A stretch of DNA of 64,000 nt, from contig CAYTBN010000029.1 of NCBI GenBank assembly GCA_964436045.1, positions 1-64,000 on the forward strand. The letters are read 5' to 3'. Below the pieces are notes generated by a model. The model was not told the DNA's origin, searched no databases, and was given only the letters and a program-made list of their open reading frames with translations. This document shows, piece after piece, positions 24,335 to 32,334 of this stretch. The stretch's first letter is position 1. Each line of letters begins with the position of its first letter. Both the position numbers and the translations under genes were made by a program. The DNA is from CAYTBN01 sp964436045 (lineage in GTDB: Bacteria; Myxococcota_A; UBA796; UBA9615; CAYRNR01).

Positions 24335-25729
24335 TCAGCCCTCCTGCCGCCCACGGCGGATGCCCAGTAGTACCAGCAGGAACAGTGCCAGCCCTGCGGA
24401 CCGTCCCGGTCCCGCCCCCCGCAGGTCGCAGTTGCAGGACTTGCCGTCGCCGGGGCCGTCGACCGGCGCGTTGGCCGAGTAGGTGAAGGTCAGCGGCGGC
24501 ATCGCCTCGGTGCCGGTCGAGTTGATGGCCTCGATCAGCACCACCGCTTCGTTCTCGTCACCGCTGTAGGCCGGCAGGTCGCAGCGGAAGCGGGTGCCGC
24601 TGTCCTCGAGGTTGCAGTCTGCCTCGACGCCGTCGAAGAAGACCGCCGTGGCCTCGCCGAAGTTGCCGCCGAACACGTCCACGTCGATGCCGCCCTCCAG
24701 CGGACCGATGGGCGGATCGACCTCCACCAGCTCCGGCGGCATCGTCGACATGTCCTCGTCCGAGAAGGTGTAGCCACCCATCAGGGTGTCGTCCGACGAG
24801 TCGGACCAGACCCGCACGTCCACCAGGCCCTCGGCGTGGGGCGGGGTGACCACCTGCAGCCGCTCGCTGGACAGCATCGTCGTATCGTTGACCTCGGCCC
24901 CGTCAAAACTCACGTTGATGTCCGCGGTGAAGTCGTTGCCGTAGATCACCGTCGTCTGTCCGCCCTCCGTCGGGCCGACCTTGGGTGACAGGAAGCGCAG
25001 GCCGATGGGCTGGGCCGGGTGGGGCTCCTTCTCCTCTTCCTCACGCCACTCGAACGCGTCGAGGAAGACCGCCGAGTCGTAGATCCCGTCGTAGACGTCA
25101 CCGATGACGAAGCGCAGCGTGAACTGCTCGCTTGGCACGGCCGGCGAGATGGTGGTCAGCCAGCCCGTGCCGCCCCCCCGGTATCCGCAGTCGAAACCGG
25201 TGCCGGCCAGCAGGGCCTGGTTGGTCACCGTGAACAACGCCGTGTTGACGTCGATCACGTTGCCGCCCTGGTCGAACACGATGTTGCCGTTGAAGATCGA
25301 CGAGCTCTGCATGACCGTGAAGGTGTCGTTGAACTCGCTGCCGACGTAGTCCGGGTACTCGCGCGAGAGGAAGTAGAAGTTGAACTTGAACGAGTGCATG
25401 TTCGCCGGGGCCTGGAGCGTGACCAGGATCGCCACGCTGTCACCAGCCTCGCCGGCCCCCGGCATGTCGTCGTCCTGGCAGGACGTCAGGTTGGCATGGC
25501 GTCCGGTGTAGACCAGGCCCATCGGCGGGTAGGTGGCGGAGATCACCCCCTGGGCGCTCATGGTCCCCATCATTTCCTCGCTGCCCGGGTTCATCGTCAC
25601 GTCGACGATGTCGCCCGCCGGGATACCCAGGGACTGGATCACGTCCCAGGCGGTGGCGTAGGCCAGCGCCTGGGTCGGCAGCCAGAGCGCCACGCAGGTG
25701 ACGAGCAGGGCGAGGATGGATCGGCGCAT
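24335..25729 (-). CDS. Choice-of-anchor L protein with two IPT/TIG domains and C-terminal anchor
   Basis: A 464-residue secreted protein with a signal peptide (cleavage near ALA-YATA). Residues about 30-235 match the choice-of-anchor L domain layout (TGRHANLTSCQDDDMPG, then FYFLSREYPDYVGSEFND, then AVFLDAFEW). Two TIG/IPT domains follow (SPKVGPTEGGQTTVIYG; DPPIGPLEGGIDVDVFG). The end has CNCDLRG, a hydrophobic segment (GLALFLLVLLGI) and RRGRQEG, a Cys/helix/Arg arrangement resembling MYXO-CTERM sorting tags. It is likely displayed on the cell surface. Confidence 0.82.
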   Translation of the reverse strand: MRRSILALLVTCVALWLPTQALAYATAWDVIQSLGIPAGDIVDVTMNPGSEEMMGTMSAQGVISATYPPMGLVYTGRHANLTSCQDDDMPGAGEAGDSVAILVTLQAPANMHSFKFNFYFLSREYPDYVGSEFNDTFTVMQSSSIFNGNIVFDQGGNVIDVNTALFTVTNQALLAGTGFDCGYRGGGTGWLTTISPAVPSEQFTLRFVIGDVYDGIYDSAVFLDAFEWREEEEKEPHPAQPIGLRFLSPKVGPTEGGQTTVIYGNDFTADINVSFDGAEVNDTTMLSSERLQVVTPPHAEGLVDVRVWSDSSDDTLMGGYTFSDEDMSTMPPELVEVDPPIGPLEGGIDVDVFGGNFGEATAVFFDGVEADCNLEDSGTRFRCDLPAYSGDENEAVVLIEAINSTGTEAMPPLTFTYSANAPVDGPGDGKSCNCDLRGAGPGRSAGLALFLLVLLGIRRGRQEG

Positions 25730-25920
25730 CCCGATGTCCTTTCACGGGGCCTCCGGCCCCGGCGCGGTCCGGTCCGGACGGCATGCTAGCAGACGGTCCG
25801 GAGCCTGAACAGGAATCTGTGCCCCCGTCGTCCAGGGAGACGTGGTGCTCCCCGGATCCACGCTGAGCGTCAGTGTAGCCGGGCCTTGGCGGCCCACCAA
25901 ACCCGTGGACGGCGAGCTAG
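25730..25920. other. Intergenic region without recognised gene
   Basis: This is the upstream flank of the choice-of-anchor L gene and should contain its promoter. A GCATGCTAGC stretch near 25782-25791 is the only AT-containing palindromic element seen. No open frame with a credible start or known domain was found. Confidence 0.5.
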
Positions 25921-25924
25921 CCGC

Positions 25925-26108
25925 ACTATTTTTGGAAAAAGATGTTGGCGATCCCCGAAACGGAGGGAACACTGAAGTTACAAGCGCAGGGTAATGAAAG
26001 CCAAGCGCAAATAATCCGTGTCGGAACCGCTCGGTTTTTAACCCGCTCCCGCCCCGAGCGGTTCTTCTGGTCGGCTCGTCAACTGGGTGACGAGCCGACC
26101 ATTTTTTT
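25925..26108 (+). ncRNA. Candidate small RNA ending at an intrinsic terminator
   Basis: An AT-richer island (CACTATTTTTGGAAAAAGATG at its start) inside a very GC-rich intergenic gap is followed by two successive hairpins: 26024-26034 with 26054-26064 (11 bp, 19-base loop), and the strong terminator at 26069-26108. No protein gene on the forward strand leads into this terminator; both flanking genes are on the reverse strand. A short forward transcript is the simplest explanation. No Rfam family could be matched by eye. The 5' end is a guess. Confidence 0.45.
26069..26108 (+). terminator. Intrinsic terminator, 13-bp perfect stem plus T7
   Basis: GGTCGGCTCGTCA and TGACGAGCCGACC pair perfectly around a six-base loop (26082-26087), followed by A and seven T residues (26102-26108). 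The T tract lies on the forward strand only, so it terminates forward transcription. It cannot serve the reverse-strand flavoprotein gene, whose stop is at 26112, in the usual way because the tract is on the wrong side. Confidence 0.88.
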
Positions 26109-26111
26109 GTT

Positions 26112-27419
26112 CTATCCACCCCGTCCCCCGGGCGCGAACACGGACTCCATCCGGACCTGCCAGTCATCGATGGCGAACATGTCGTAGGCGTCGGGATGGT
26201 GGGCGTGGAGCGCGCGTAGCGCGTCCAGATCGGACCGCAGCTTGCGTAGCGCCGGGTGGTGGGATGGTGGCAGCTGTCCGCGGCGGGCGCGAATCCGGAC
26301 GTTGCGGGGAACCAGCGGCCGTCCGTCGATGGCAGCCGCCCATGCGTCGGGTCCCAGCACACCGGACAGGACCATCGACTCACGGCCCGCGGGTGAGAGT
26401 GTCTGGAGCCAGCGACGCTCCAGTTGTCTTCCCGCGAGAATGCCGCCGACGCAGCGCTGGACGGTGCGGCTGGCATCGAAGAGTGAAGCCGTCGACGGCG
26501 GACGCTCGCCGGTCAACGCTGGAACGGACCTGATCAGGGCGTCGGTGGCCTTCTCGAGGGCGTCGATCTGACAGCCGAGCAGGGTGTCCAGCAGCCCGGC
26601 GGCGGCGCCGCAGGCGAGGAGCCCGTCGGCGGCGAGTCCATCCAGGGGGCGACGGCAGGGCAGCCAACGCAGCTCCGTGGCTGCTGCGGACGCGGCGGCG
26701 GAGCCGACCAGGGGCGCCAGCAGCTCCTCGGTCCGGGAACGAACCGCGCCAGGGCCTGCCGTCACCGCCACCAGAACGGGTCCGCCCGCCCGGGGTGTGC
26801 AGCGCCACGCCAGCCCGCCCTGGAGGCCCAGCACCAGCTGCGCCCGGCCGACCCAGCTGGCCTGGACGCGGTCGGGGGGTGGACTCAGCCGCGCGAACAA
26901 CACGGGTTCACGGTCCGCTGATGGGACCCGGCCGCCTGGCAGCCATGGCCCCGGCAGGGCCCCCAGCAGGACCCCGGTTCCGGTGGCGTCGATGGTGAGC
27001 GACGCCCGATGTGTCGTCCCGTCTGTCAGTCGCACACCGCAGGTCCGCCCCATGGCCCGCACGGGGCCCGAGGCCGGAGCGCACTCGACGAAGCGAACCC
27101 CCGCGGCGCGGGCGCGGCTGCGCCAGGCCGCGCGCAGCCGCGTGTGGTCCACCAATCCGATTCGGGCCGTGGTCTCGACGCGGTGCTCCCCCGCCAGCAG
27201 GATGTCGACCGGCAGCGACTCCTCGACCAACACGCTGGGGGGCAGCGTGCGCGCGCGGACCCGTGGGGCGGGCAGCCAACGAATGGGCTCCGATGCGCGG
27301 GGCGTCGCGGTGTAGAGCAATCTGACCGAGGCACCGCTGCGGGCCAGGCCAGCAGCGATCGCCGTTCCGGCCAGGCCGCCGCCGACCACCTGGATCGTCC
27401 GGATCTCGTGCTGAGGCAT
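26112..27419 (-). CDS. FAD-dependent oxidoreductase (geranylgeranyl-reductase-like)
   Basis: A 435-residue flavoprotein. The N-terminal Rossmann signature is TIQVVGGGLAGTAIAAGLA (GxGxxG). LTIDATGTGVLLG near residue 150 is the second FAD contact, and LLACGAAAGLLDTLLGCQI near residue 275 is the C-terminal GD-like FAD motif, without its usual Asp. The layout fits the p-hydroxybenzoate-hydroxylase/geranylgeranyl-reductase superfamily; the substrate is unknown. ATG 27419 was chosen because it starts just before the dinucleotide fold; the open frame upstream is antisense to the divergent gene. A TATGCT box lies 14 bases upstream. Confidence 0.8.
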   Translation of the reverse strand: MPQHEIRTIQVVGGGLAGTAIAAGLARSGASVRLLYTATPRASEPIRWLPAPRVRARTLPPSVLVEESLPVDILLAGEHRVETTARIGLVDHTRLRAAWRSRARAAGVRFVECAPASGPVRAMGRTCGVRLTDGTTHRASLTIDATGTGVLLGALPGPWLPGGRVPSADREPVLFARLSPPPDRVQASWVGRAQLVLGLQGGLAWRCTPRAGGPVLVAVTAGPGAVRSRTEELLAPLVGSAAASAAATELRWLPCRRPLDGLAADGLLACGAAAGLLDTLLGCQIDALEKATDALIRSVPALTGERPPSTASLFDASRTVQRCVGGILAGRQLERRWLQTLSPAGRESMVLSGVLGPDAWAAAIDGRPLVPRNVRIRARRGQLPPSHHPALRKLRSDLDALRALHAHHPDAYDMFAIDDWQVRMESVFAPGGRGG

Positions 27420-27432
27420 GGCGCCGCAGGGT

Positions 27433-27438
27433 AGCATA
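27433..27438 (-). promoter_or_regulatory. Possible -10 element TATGCT
   Basis: Reverse-strand TATGCT 14 bases upstream of the flavoprotein ATG. The same hexamer precedes three other reverse-strand genes in this window at similar short distances. No convincing -35 box was found, so this rests on recurrence and position only. Confidence 0.4.
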
Positions 27439-27525
27439 GGGCTCGCGGAAGGCGGTGTTCCTCGGCATGCGTAGCAGGGGGAGGGCGTTCGTGAAATAAT
27501 CGACAGCGGTCGGCGTAGCCAGTAC

Positions 27526-28812
27526 ATGTCGCCCAGCAAGACCCTGGCGGGACTCGCGCCCGCGGTCGAACCCATGAGCCTGACGGAGAATCTCAAGCAG
27601 CAGATCCAGCGCCAGCCCCTGGGGGTCCAGGTAGCGCTGACCTCCGGCCTCGGCCTCCTGTTGCTCGGGACCCTCGCCATCTTCGATCCGATCCCGATCG
27701 TCGACGAGCTGGTCCTCGGCTGGCTCTTGTTCACGAGCATCTCGGCCACGTCGGGGACCCTGCAGAAACGGCGGGAGAAGTCGGAGCCGCCCCGGGTGAG
27801 CGCCTCGGTGGACGTGCGCGCCCAGCAGGGGACCCCCGAGGCGGCCGAGGAGGATGGGGCGCTGAGTGCGGCGAAGGCCGAGGTCGGCGCGCTGGAGGGA
27901 AAACCCGGGGCCAAGACAGCGGCGGGCGTGGCCGCGGCCGGAACGGCGGCCGCGGGCGCGGGCCGGCCGGCGCCTCGACGGATCCCGGTCGGGGATGACA
28001 CCTGGAAGACCTTCGAGTTGCTCCGCAAATGCCGCAAGTTGGCCCGCAGCCTGGAGGCGGATGGCTTCCCCGACGCGGGCAAGGAGCAATTGATAGCCAT
28101 CGAGAAGCGAGTGGGAGAGCTCCGACGTCGGTTCAAGGAGCTGGAGCAGCTGCTACGAACCCGCGAGCTGGATCTGGGGCTGGCCGACCGCGAGATCAAG
28201 AAGCTGGACCGGCGGTTGGAGTCGGCCGGCGACGCGCTGGAGCGTGAGTCCCTGCAGCGCTCGATGGGGCACGCCGTCCATCATCGAGGGCACGTGCTCT
28301 CGGTCCTCGATGCACGCAACCGCTACATCCTGCGATTGCAGGAACTCTACCACCACGTTCGCCAGCTGCATTCGTCGATGATGGTGATGGACAGCCCGGC
28401 CCAGATGGAGCCCGAGGAGCTGATCGAGGAGATCGACGCGCTGACGCTGTCGGTCGAGGCGGTGGAACTCGTGCGGCGGGAGGTGCAGTCGACGCTGTCG
28501 GTGGGGGCGAAGAAGGTCTCCGAGCCCGAGCCCGAGCCCGAGCCGGAGCCCGAGTCCGAGCCGGAGCCCGAGCCGGAGCCCGAGCCCGAGTCCGAGCCCG
28601 AGTCCGATCCCGATCCCGATCCCGAGCCCGATCCCGATCCCGAGGCCGCGGCCGAGATGGACGATCACATCCGCCGCGCCGTCGAGGCCGAGCTCGCCGC
28701 GCTCGAGGTCAGGATGGACGCAGATTCGCCGTCGGCTCCGGCCGAGGAGCCCGCGCGGGAGGAGTCTCGTCCGGATCCGCGCCGGGTGGCCCGCAAGGAA
28801 CCGCAGGGTTAG
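27526..28812 (+). CDS. Membrane-anchored coiled-coil protein with Pro-Glu repeat
   Basis: A 428-residue protein of no recognised family. One or two hydrophobic segments occur at about residues 35-75 (VALTSGLGLLLLGTLAIF; LVLGWLLFTSI). An Ala/Gly-rich linker leads to a helical region at about 150-320 with heptads typical of coiled coils (KTFELLRKCRKLARSLEA; IEKRVGELRRRFKELEQLL). Residues about 335-375 are (Glu/Asp)-Pro repeats, and the tail is polar. Starts ATG 27526 or ATG 27574 are possible. An inner-membrane structural protein with a rigid EP spacer is plausible; its function is unknown. Confidence 0.7.
   Translation: MSPSKTLAGLAPAVEPMSLTENLKQQIQRQPLGVQVALTSGLGLLLLGTLAIFDPIPIVDELVLGWLLFTSISATSGTLQKRREKSEPPRVSASVDVRAQQGTPEAAEEDGALSAAKAEVGALEGKPGAKTAAGVAAAGTAAAGAGRPAPRRIPVGDDTWKTFELLRKCRKLARSLEADGFPDAGKEQLIAIEKRVGELRRRFKELEQLLRTRELDLGLADREIKKLDRRLESAGDALERESLQRSMGHAVHHRGHVLSVLDARNRYILRLQELYHHVRQLHSSMMVMDSPAQMEPEELIEEIDALTLSVEAVELVRREVQSTLSVGAKKVSEPEPEPEPEPESEPEPEPEPEPESEPESDPDPDPEPDPDPEAAAEMDDHIRRAVEAELAALEVRMDADSPSAPAEEPAREESRPDPRRVARKEPQG
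28521..28645 (+). repeat. GAGCCC/GATCCC hexamer repeat encoding Glu-Pro and Asp-Pro
   Basis: About twenty imperfect hexanucleotide units (GAGCCC, GAGCCG, GAGTCC, GATCCC) encode an EP/DP stretch. The drift from GAG to GAT along the array suggests expansion followed by point changes. As in other Pro-Glu repeats (for example TonB), this should form an extended periplasmic or cytoplasmic spacer. Confidence 0.8.
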
Positions 28813-28940
28813 ACCTCCGGCAGGAACTCCTCGATGATCAGCGCGATGGCCGCCGAGGTCAGCGGCTTTCGCAGTGGCGTGGGACGGTTGCGGCAGAAGT
28901 CGACCAGCGCCGGCGGGCTGGGTGAGCGGGTGGTTCGAAC
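28809..28940 (-). pseudogene. C-terminal remnant of a CheY-like receiver domain
   Basis: An open frame of 43 residues without a start codon. RPTPLRKPLTSAAIALIIEE matches the last strand and helix of a response-regulator receiver domain, where Lys-Pro in RKPL is the conserved phosphorylation-switch pair. The rest of the domain, including the phospho-acceptor Asp, is missing. It begins directly after the stop of the lipoprotein gene at 28941 and in the same frame, and its stop overlaps that of the convergent gene. It is probably the relic of a two-component gene. Confidence 0.5.
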
Positions 28941-30071
28941 TCAGCTGGAGCAGTTGGGCAGATTGGGTTCGGCGACCTCATAGAGCCCGTCCGCGTCCCG
29001 CCAGTAACCCTCGGCGCCGTCGAGCACGAACGGGATGCAGGTCTGCTGCTCCGGATTACCCGGGCAGGGCTCGCAGGGAACGCCGAGCTTGTCGAGCAGG
29101 TCGCAGGTGCTTCCGGCGGCGTAGTTGTCCGGGTCATCGGTCAACAGGCCCAGCATCGCGTCCACCTGGAAGCCGTCGACCATGCCGCTGAGGCGGCCGT
29201 GGCTGATGGACTGTCCATCCGGCGAGAACTCCGCTTCCATGCCCAGCTGCATCACCGTCAGCCACTGCTCGCCATCTTCGTCCCACTGCTGCTGTCGCAG
29301 CGGGATGTCGACGTCGGTGACCGGCAAGGACAGGTGGGAGCCGTCCAGCGTCGCTGCGATCTCGCTGGTGATGTCCACCGTGACCTGGCACGAGTCCTGG
29401 TCGGCGGACATCTCGTCCATCGGGGCAGCGAGAAGGTCGACGTCGTCGCCGTCGCCGGCGGTCACCTCCAGCAGGAACGGCGGCATCTCCATCAGGTCCA
29501 TCAGCGTCTCGATACCCGCCGGCTGGACGAGTTCACCGTGGCTCAGCTCCACGTAGTAGGTGGCGTCGGCCGGCAGATCGTCGGTCAGTGGGGTTCCCAG
29601 GACGCTGGTGGTGAACGACCAGCTGGCCGAGCAACCCGATCCATCGAGGGACGCGTGGTAGTCGGTCAACGGCTCCAGATGCAGGCTCGTGTCGTCACCG
29701 TAGGGATCGAACGTGAGCGTCAAGCCGTCGTCGGCCAGTGTCGTTTCGCCGACGATCGTCCCCTGGGGACCGCTCAGCGACAGGTCGCCCCACGCGACGG
29801 GTTCGGCGAAGAAGACCTGGACCGGATCCCGGTAGTAGGCCGTGGGGTCGCCGTCCACCGGAGCCGTGCCAGACACCAGGCAGTTGCCGTCCTCGTCGTC
29901 ATCGTCGTCGTCGGCCGCGTCGTCGTCGTCGCCGGCCATGTCGTCGTCGTCCCAGCTGCCGGGCTCGTTTCCCCGGTCCTCGCTCGCGGCGAGGTCCGAG
30001 GCCGCGCAACCCGCCCCCACCAGGGGCAGCGCCAGAAGCGCCAGGCAGGTCTTCAACCACAGCGAGCGCAT
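28941..30071 (-). CDS. Secreted lipoprotein with Asp-rich linker, paralogue of next gene
   Basis: A 376-residue lipoprotein (lipobox LVGAGC) with an Asp-rich spacer after the signal (about residues 40-62). The remainder resembles an N-terminal bacterial Ig-like domain (VQVFFAEPVAWGDLSLSG) followed by a beta-rich domain. The C-terminal STCDLLDKLGVPCEPCPGN shares a spaced Cys pattern with ACDLLGSLGIVCEDCPDG in the neighbour at 30238, so the two arose by tandem duplication. A clear GGAAGGAG ribosome site precedes ATG 30071. The function is unknown; it is probably exposed on the cell surface. Confidence 0.78.
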   Translation of the reverse strand: MRSLWLKTCLALLALPLVGAGCAASDLAASEDRGNEPGSWDDDDMAGDDDDAADDDDDDEDGNCLVSGTAPVDGDPTAYYRDPVQVFFAEPVAWGDLSLSGPQGTIVGETTLADDGLTLTFDPYGDDTSLHLEPLTDYHASLDGSGCSASWSFTTSVLGTPLTDDLPADATYYVELSHGELVQPAGIETLMDLMEMPPFLLEVTAGDGDDVDLLAAPMDEMSADQDSCQVTVDITSEIAATLDGSHLSLPVTDVDIPLRQQQWDEDGEQWLTVMQLGMEAEFSPDGQSISHGRLSGMVDGFQVDAMLGLLTDDPDNYAAGSTCDLLDKLGVPCEPCPGNPEQQTCIPFVLDGAEGYWRDADGLYEVAEPNLPNCSS

Positions 30072-30151
30072 GGTCGCACTCCTTCCGTTCCTCCGACCCG
30101 CCGATGCTGCAGGTTCCGCGCCAGCGCGGAGGTGAAGAAGGTGCCCTCGGG

Positions 30152-30186
30152 AAAAAAAGCCGCCCCGGACGATGCCCGGGGCGGCT
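30152..30186 (-). terminator. Intrinsic terminator for the lipoprotein gene at 30238
   Basis: AGCCGCCCCGG and CCGGGGCGGCT form an 11-bp stem with a seven-base loop (30169-30175); on the reverse strand it is followed by seven T residues (30158-30152). It lies 52 bp past the stop of the upstream lipoprotein gene, so the two paralogues are separate transcription units. Confidence 0.87.
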
Positions 30187-30237
30187 CACTCTCACGTCAC
30201 GTGGCGGTCGGTCTGGGACCGTTCCGCCGCGGCTCGA

Positions 30238-31332
30238 CTACTCGGCGCAGGAAGGCCAACCCGCGATGTCATCCGCCGACACCTCCTGCAGGGTGGTGAA
30301 CTCCTCAGCCGTCTCCGGGTGGTAGGCCAGCACGGACACTACCTCGCTGACGATGCCGTATGCGCTGACGGTCAGGCAGTAGGGGCCGGAGCCGTCCGGG
30401 CAATCCTCGCACACGATGCCGAGGCTACCCAGCAGGTCGCAAGCCGCGCCCTCTTCCGCGCCCGGATCGATCAGGTCGTCGAGCACGCGGGTGTCCATCT
30501 GACCGTCGAAGGTGCCGCCGACCATCGCCGCGCCGTCGGGGGTGAAGGCTCCGCCGATCATCAGGTCGATGATGGTGGCCTCGTAGGTCTCGATGGCGAT
30601 GTTGAAGTCGGTCGGGCCGATCTGCATGTAGGGATCGTCGAAGGTGCCACCGGGGAACTCGAGGGTCTCGGTGCACATGTCCTGGACGTAGTCGTTGCCG
30701 TCCTTGTCGACGATGCCGCCGTAGACCTCGATGCTGCCGGCGCCGGCGTCGATGTCGGCCACGTGGAAGATCACGTAGACATCGGCGATGTACTGGCTCA
30801 GCAGGCTGCCCACGCCCGGAGGCTCGGTGAAGGTCGCCGAACCCAGGTCGAGGAAGTAGTCGCCGCCCTCGATGGCGCCGGTGTCCGTGCCCGTCCCGAC
30901 CTCGGAGGTCGCGAAGTTGAGCATGACGTCGTCGTGGCCGTCCCAGCTGATGGTCGCCGTGAAGTCGGTCGACGGCGCCAGGTCGCTGTCCGGATCGAAG
31001 GTCAGGATGGTGGCATTGTCGTTCATCGAGTTGGCACCCGAGACCGCACCGCCACTGCCGTCGGCCAGGGCCACACCCGCACCGGCCACCTCATCGGTGA
31101 ACTCGATGATGATGTTGCCCTTGTAGTAGAAGTCCGAGTCACCTTCCTGGGGGTCGGTGCTCTTGATCTCCGCCATGTCGTCGTCGTCGTCGTCGTCGTC
31201 GGTGGCGTCGTCATCGTCGCCAGTCGCGTCGTCGTCGTCGTCGTCTCCCGAAGGACAGCCTGTGAACATGGCCAATGACAGGCCCATCAGACCGACCAAC
31301 AGAAGGAGCCAAAGGTTTTTCGTTGTATGCAT
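30238..31332 (-). CDS. Secreted lipoprotein with Asp-rich linker
   Basis: A 364-residue lipoprotein (lipobox LAMFTGC) with about 25 residues of Asp/Thr/Ala low complexity after the anchor. Then follow a bacterial Ig-like domain (about residues 55-145: STDPQEGDSDFYYKGNIIIEF) and a beta-rich domain carrying the paired Cys motif shared with the paralogue at 28941. AGAGAGGTTAGGT lies ahead of ATG 31332. It has its own intrinsic terminator. Loss of sequence similarity outside the motifs suggests the duplication is old. Confidence 0.78.
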   Translation of the reverse strand: MHTTKNLWLLLLVGLMGLSLAMFTGCPSGDDDDDDATGDDDDATDDDDDDDDMAEIKSTDPQEGDSDFYYKGNIIIEFTDEVAGAGVALADGSGGAVSGANSMNDNATILTFDPDSDLAPSTDFTATISWDGHDDVMLNFATSEVGTGTDTGAIEGGDYFLDLGSATFTEPPGVGSLLSQYIADVYVIFHVADIDAGAGSIEVYGGIVDKDGNDYVQDMCTETLEFPGGTFDDPYMQIGPTDFNIAIETYEATIIDLMIGGAFTPDGAAMVGGTFDGQMDTRVLDDLIDPGAEEGAACDLLGSLGIVCEDCPDGSGPYCLTVSAYGIVSEVVSVLAYHPETAEEFTTLQEVSADDIAGWPSCAE

Positions 31333-31563
31333 ACCTAACCTCTCTCCGCTGTGGAGGCCCGTCCGAGCCCCTGCGTTCTTGCCCCGTTTCTTGAGTTATC
31401 TAGCCCAGTTGCGCGGGATTGCCCCTGCCCGCGCCGGGTCGGACGATATCCAATCGACCCTTCCCTGTCAATTTGGGTTTTCATTATGCTGATCGCCATT
31501 TTCCCGGTTGCGGGCGAAGTTCTGCCCGAATTGGTAGGCTCGACGAACTGGAGGTGGTCCCCG
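31333..31563. promoter_or_regulatory. Divergent promoter region between lipoprotein and pgeF
   Basis: A 231-bp gap between divergent genes that includes an AT-rich patch at 31450-31500 (CAATTTGGGTTTTCATTATG). A forward TATGCT at 31485-31490 could be the -10 box for pgeF; the reverse-strand promoter cannot be placed. An alternative upstream ATG at 31486 for pgeF falls inside this box, which argues for the start at 31564. Confidence 0.4.
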
Positions 31564-32334
31564 ATGGCGCCCGGCATCCCGCTGCTCCGCCCGACGACCT
31601 TCGAGGATCCTCGTGTGCGCGCGGTCTTCTCCACCCGTGTGGGCGGCGTGAGCGAGGCGCCCTTCGACGCGCTGAACCTGTCGTCGCGGGAGGACGACAG
31701 GGGGGCGGTGGCCGAGAACCTGCTGCGCTTCTGCCGGGCGGCGGAGTTCAGGCGCTGTCCCCCGGCCGTGCAGCGGCAGGTCCACGGCTCCGCGGTCGCG
31801 TGGGTCGGCGGCGATGACGGCCCCGAAGCCGGAGAGCTGCGTGAGCGGGACGGCGACGGCCTGATCACCCGCCAGCCGGGCCAGGCGCTGGCTGTGCAGG
31901 TCGCAGACTGCGTGCCCGTTCTGCTCTGGGACCCCGGCCACGGCGTGGTGGCGGCGGTGCACGCCGGCTGGCGGGGCACGGCGGCGGCCATCGTCCGCGT
32001 CGCGCTGGAGTCGATGATTCGTCGGGCCCGCACGAACCCGCGTGACCTCCGCGTCGCCCTGGGGCCGTCCATCGGTGGGTGCTGCTACCGGGTCGGCCCC
32101 GAGGTGGTCGAGGCGCTGAAGCGGATCGCACCGGCAGAGGTCGTCCTGGCAGACGAAGGCGAGCGACGGGTGGACCTCCGGGCGGTCAACCGCTGGCTGC
32201 TGCGGTCGGAGGGAGTGCTGGAGGAGTCCATCGAAGACGTCGGCGGCTGTACCTGCTGTGATGCGACCCTGTTCTCGTACCGCCGGGACGGCCCGCGGAC
32301 CGGGCGACTGATGGGTGCCATCGAGCTGCGATGA
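31564..32334 (+). CDS. pgeF: Peptidoglycan editing factor PgeF / YfiH-family multicopper-oxidase-like protein
   Basis: A 256-residue member of the YfiH/YlmD (DUF152) family, known as PgeF or as an adenosine/purine phosphorylase-type laccase homologue. Diagnostic segments are VFSTRVGGVS at the N-terminus, AVQRQVHGSAV, VADCVPVLLWD and AAVHAGWRGTAAAI, giving the His/Cys/His metal site, and GPSIGGCCYRVG near the C-terminus. It acts in the cytosol and prevents or clears wrong Ser-containing peptidoglycan precursors in E. coli. The next gene starts within its stop (ATGA). Confidence 0.93.
   Translation: MAPGIPLLRPTTFEDPRVRAVFSTRVGGVSEAPFDALNLSSREDDRGAVAENLLRFCRAAEFRRCPPAVQRQVHGSAVAWVGGDDGPEAGELRERDGDGLITRQPGQALAVQVADCVPVLLWDPGHGVVAAVHAGWRGTAAAIVRVALESMIRRARTNPRDLRVALGPSIGGCCYRVGPEVVEALKRIAPAEVVLADEGERRVDLRAVNRWLLRSEGVLEESIEDVGGCTCCDATLFSYRRDGPRTGRLMGAIELR

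Noticed and set aside
25940..26030. Riboswitch (c-di-GMP, fluoride, cobalamin) in the intergenic gap
   Set aside because: GAAA- and GGCGAT-like pieces occur, but the conserved cores (for example ACGCAAAGCC for c-di-GMP) are missing, and no downstream forward gene exists to be controlled.
25942..26187. Forward open frame of about 81 residues in the candidate small-RNA region
   Set aside because: It passes through the terminator hairpin and into the antisense of the flavoprotein gene, and has no recognisable domain.
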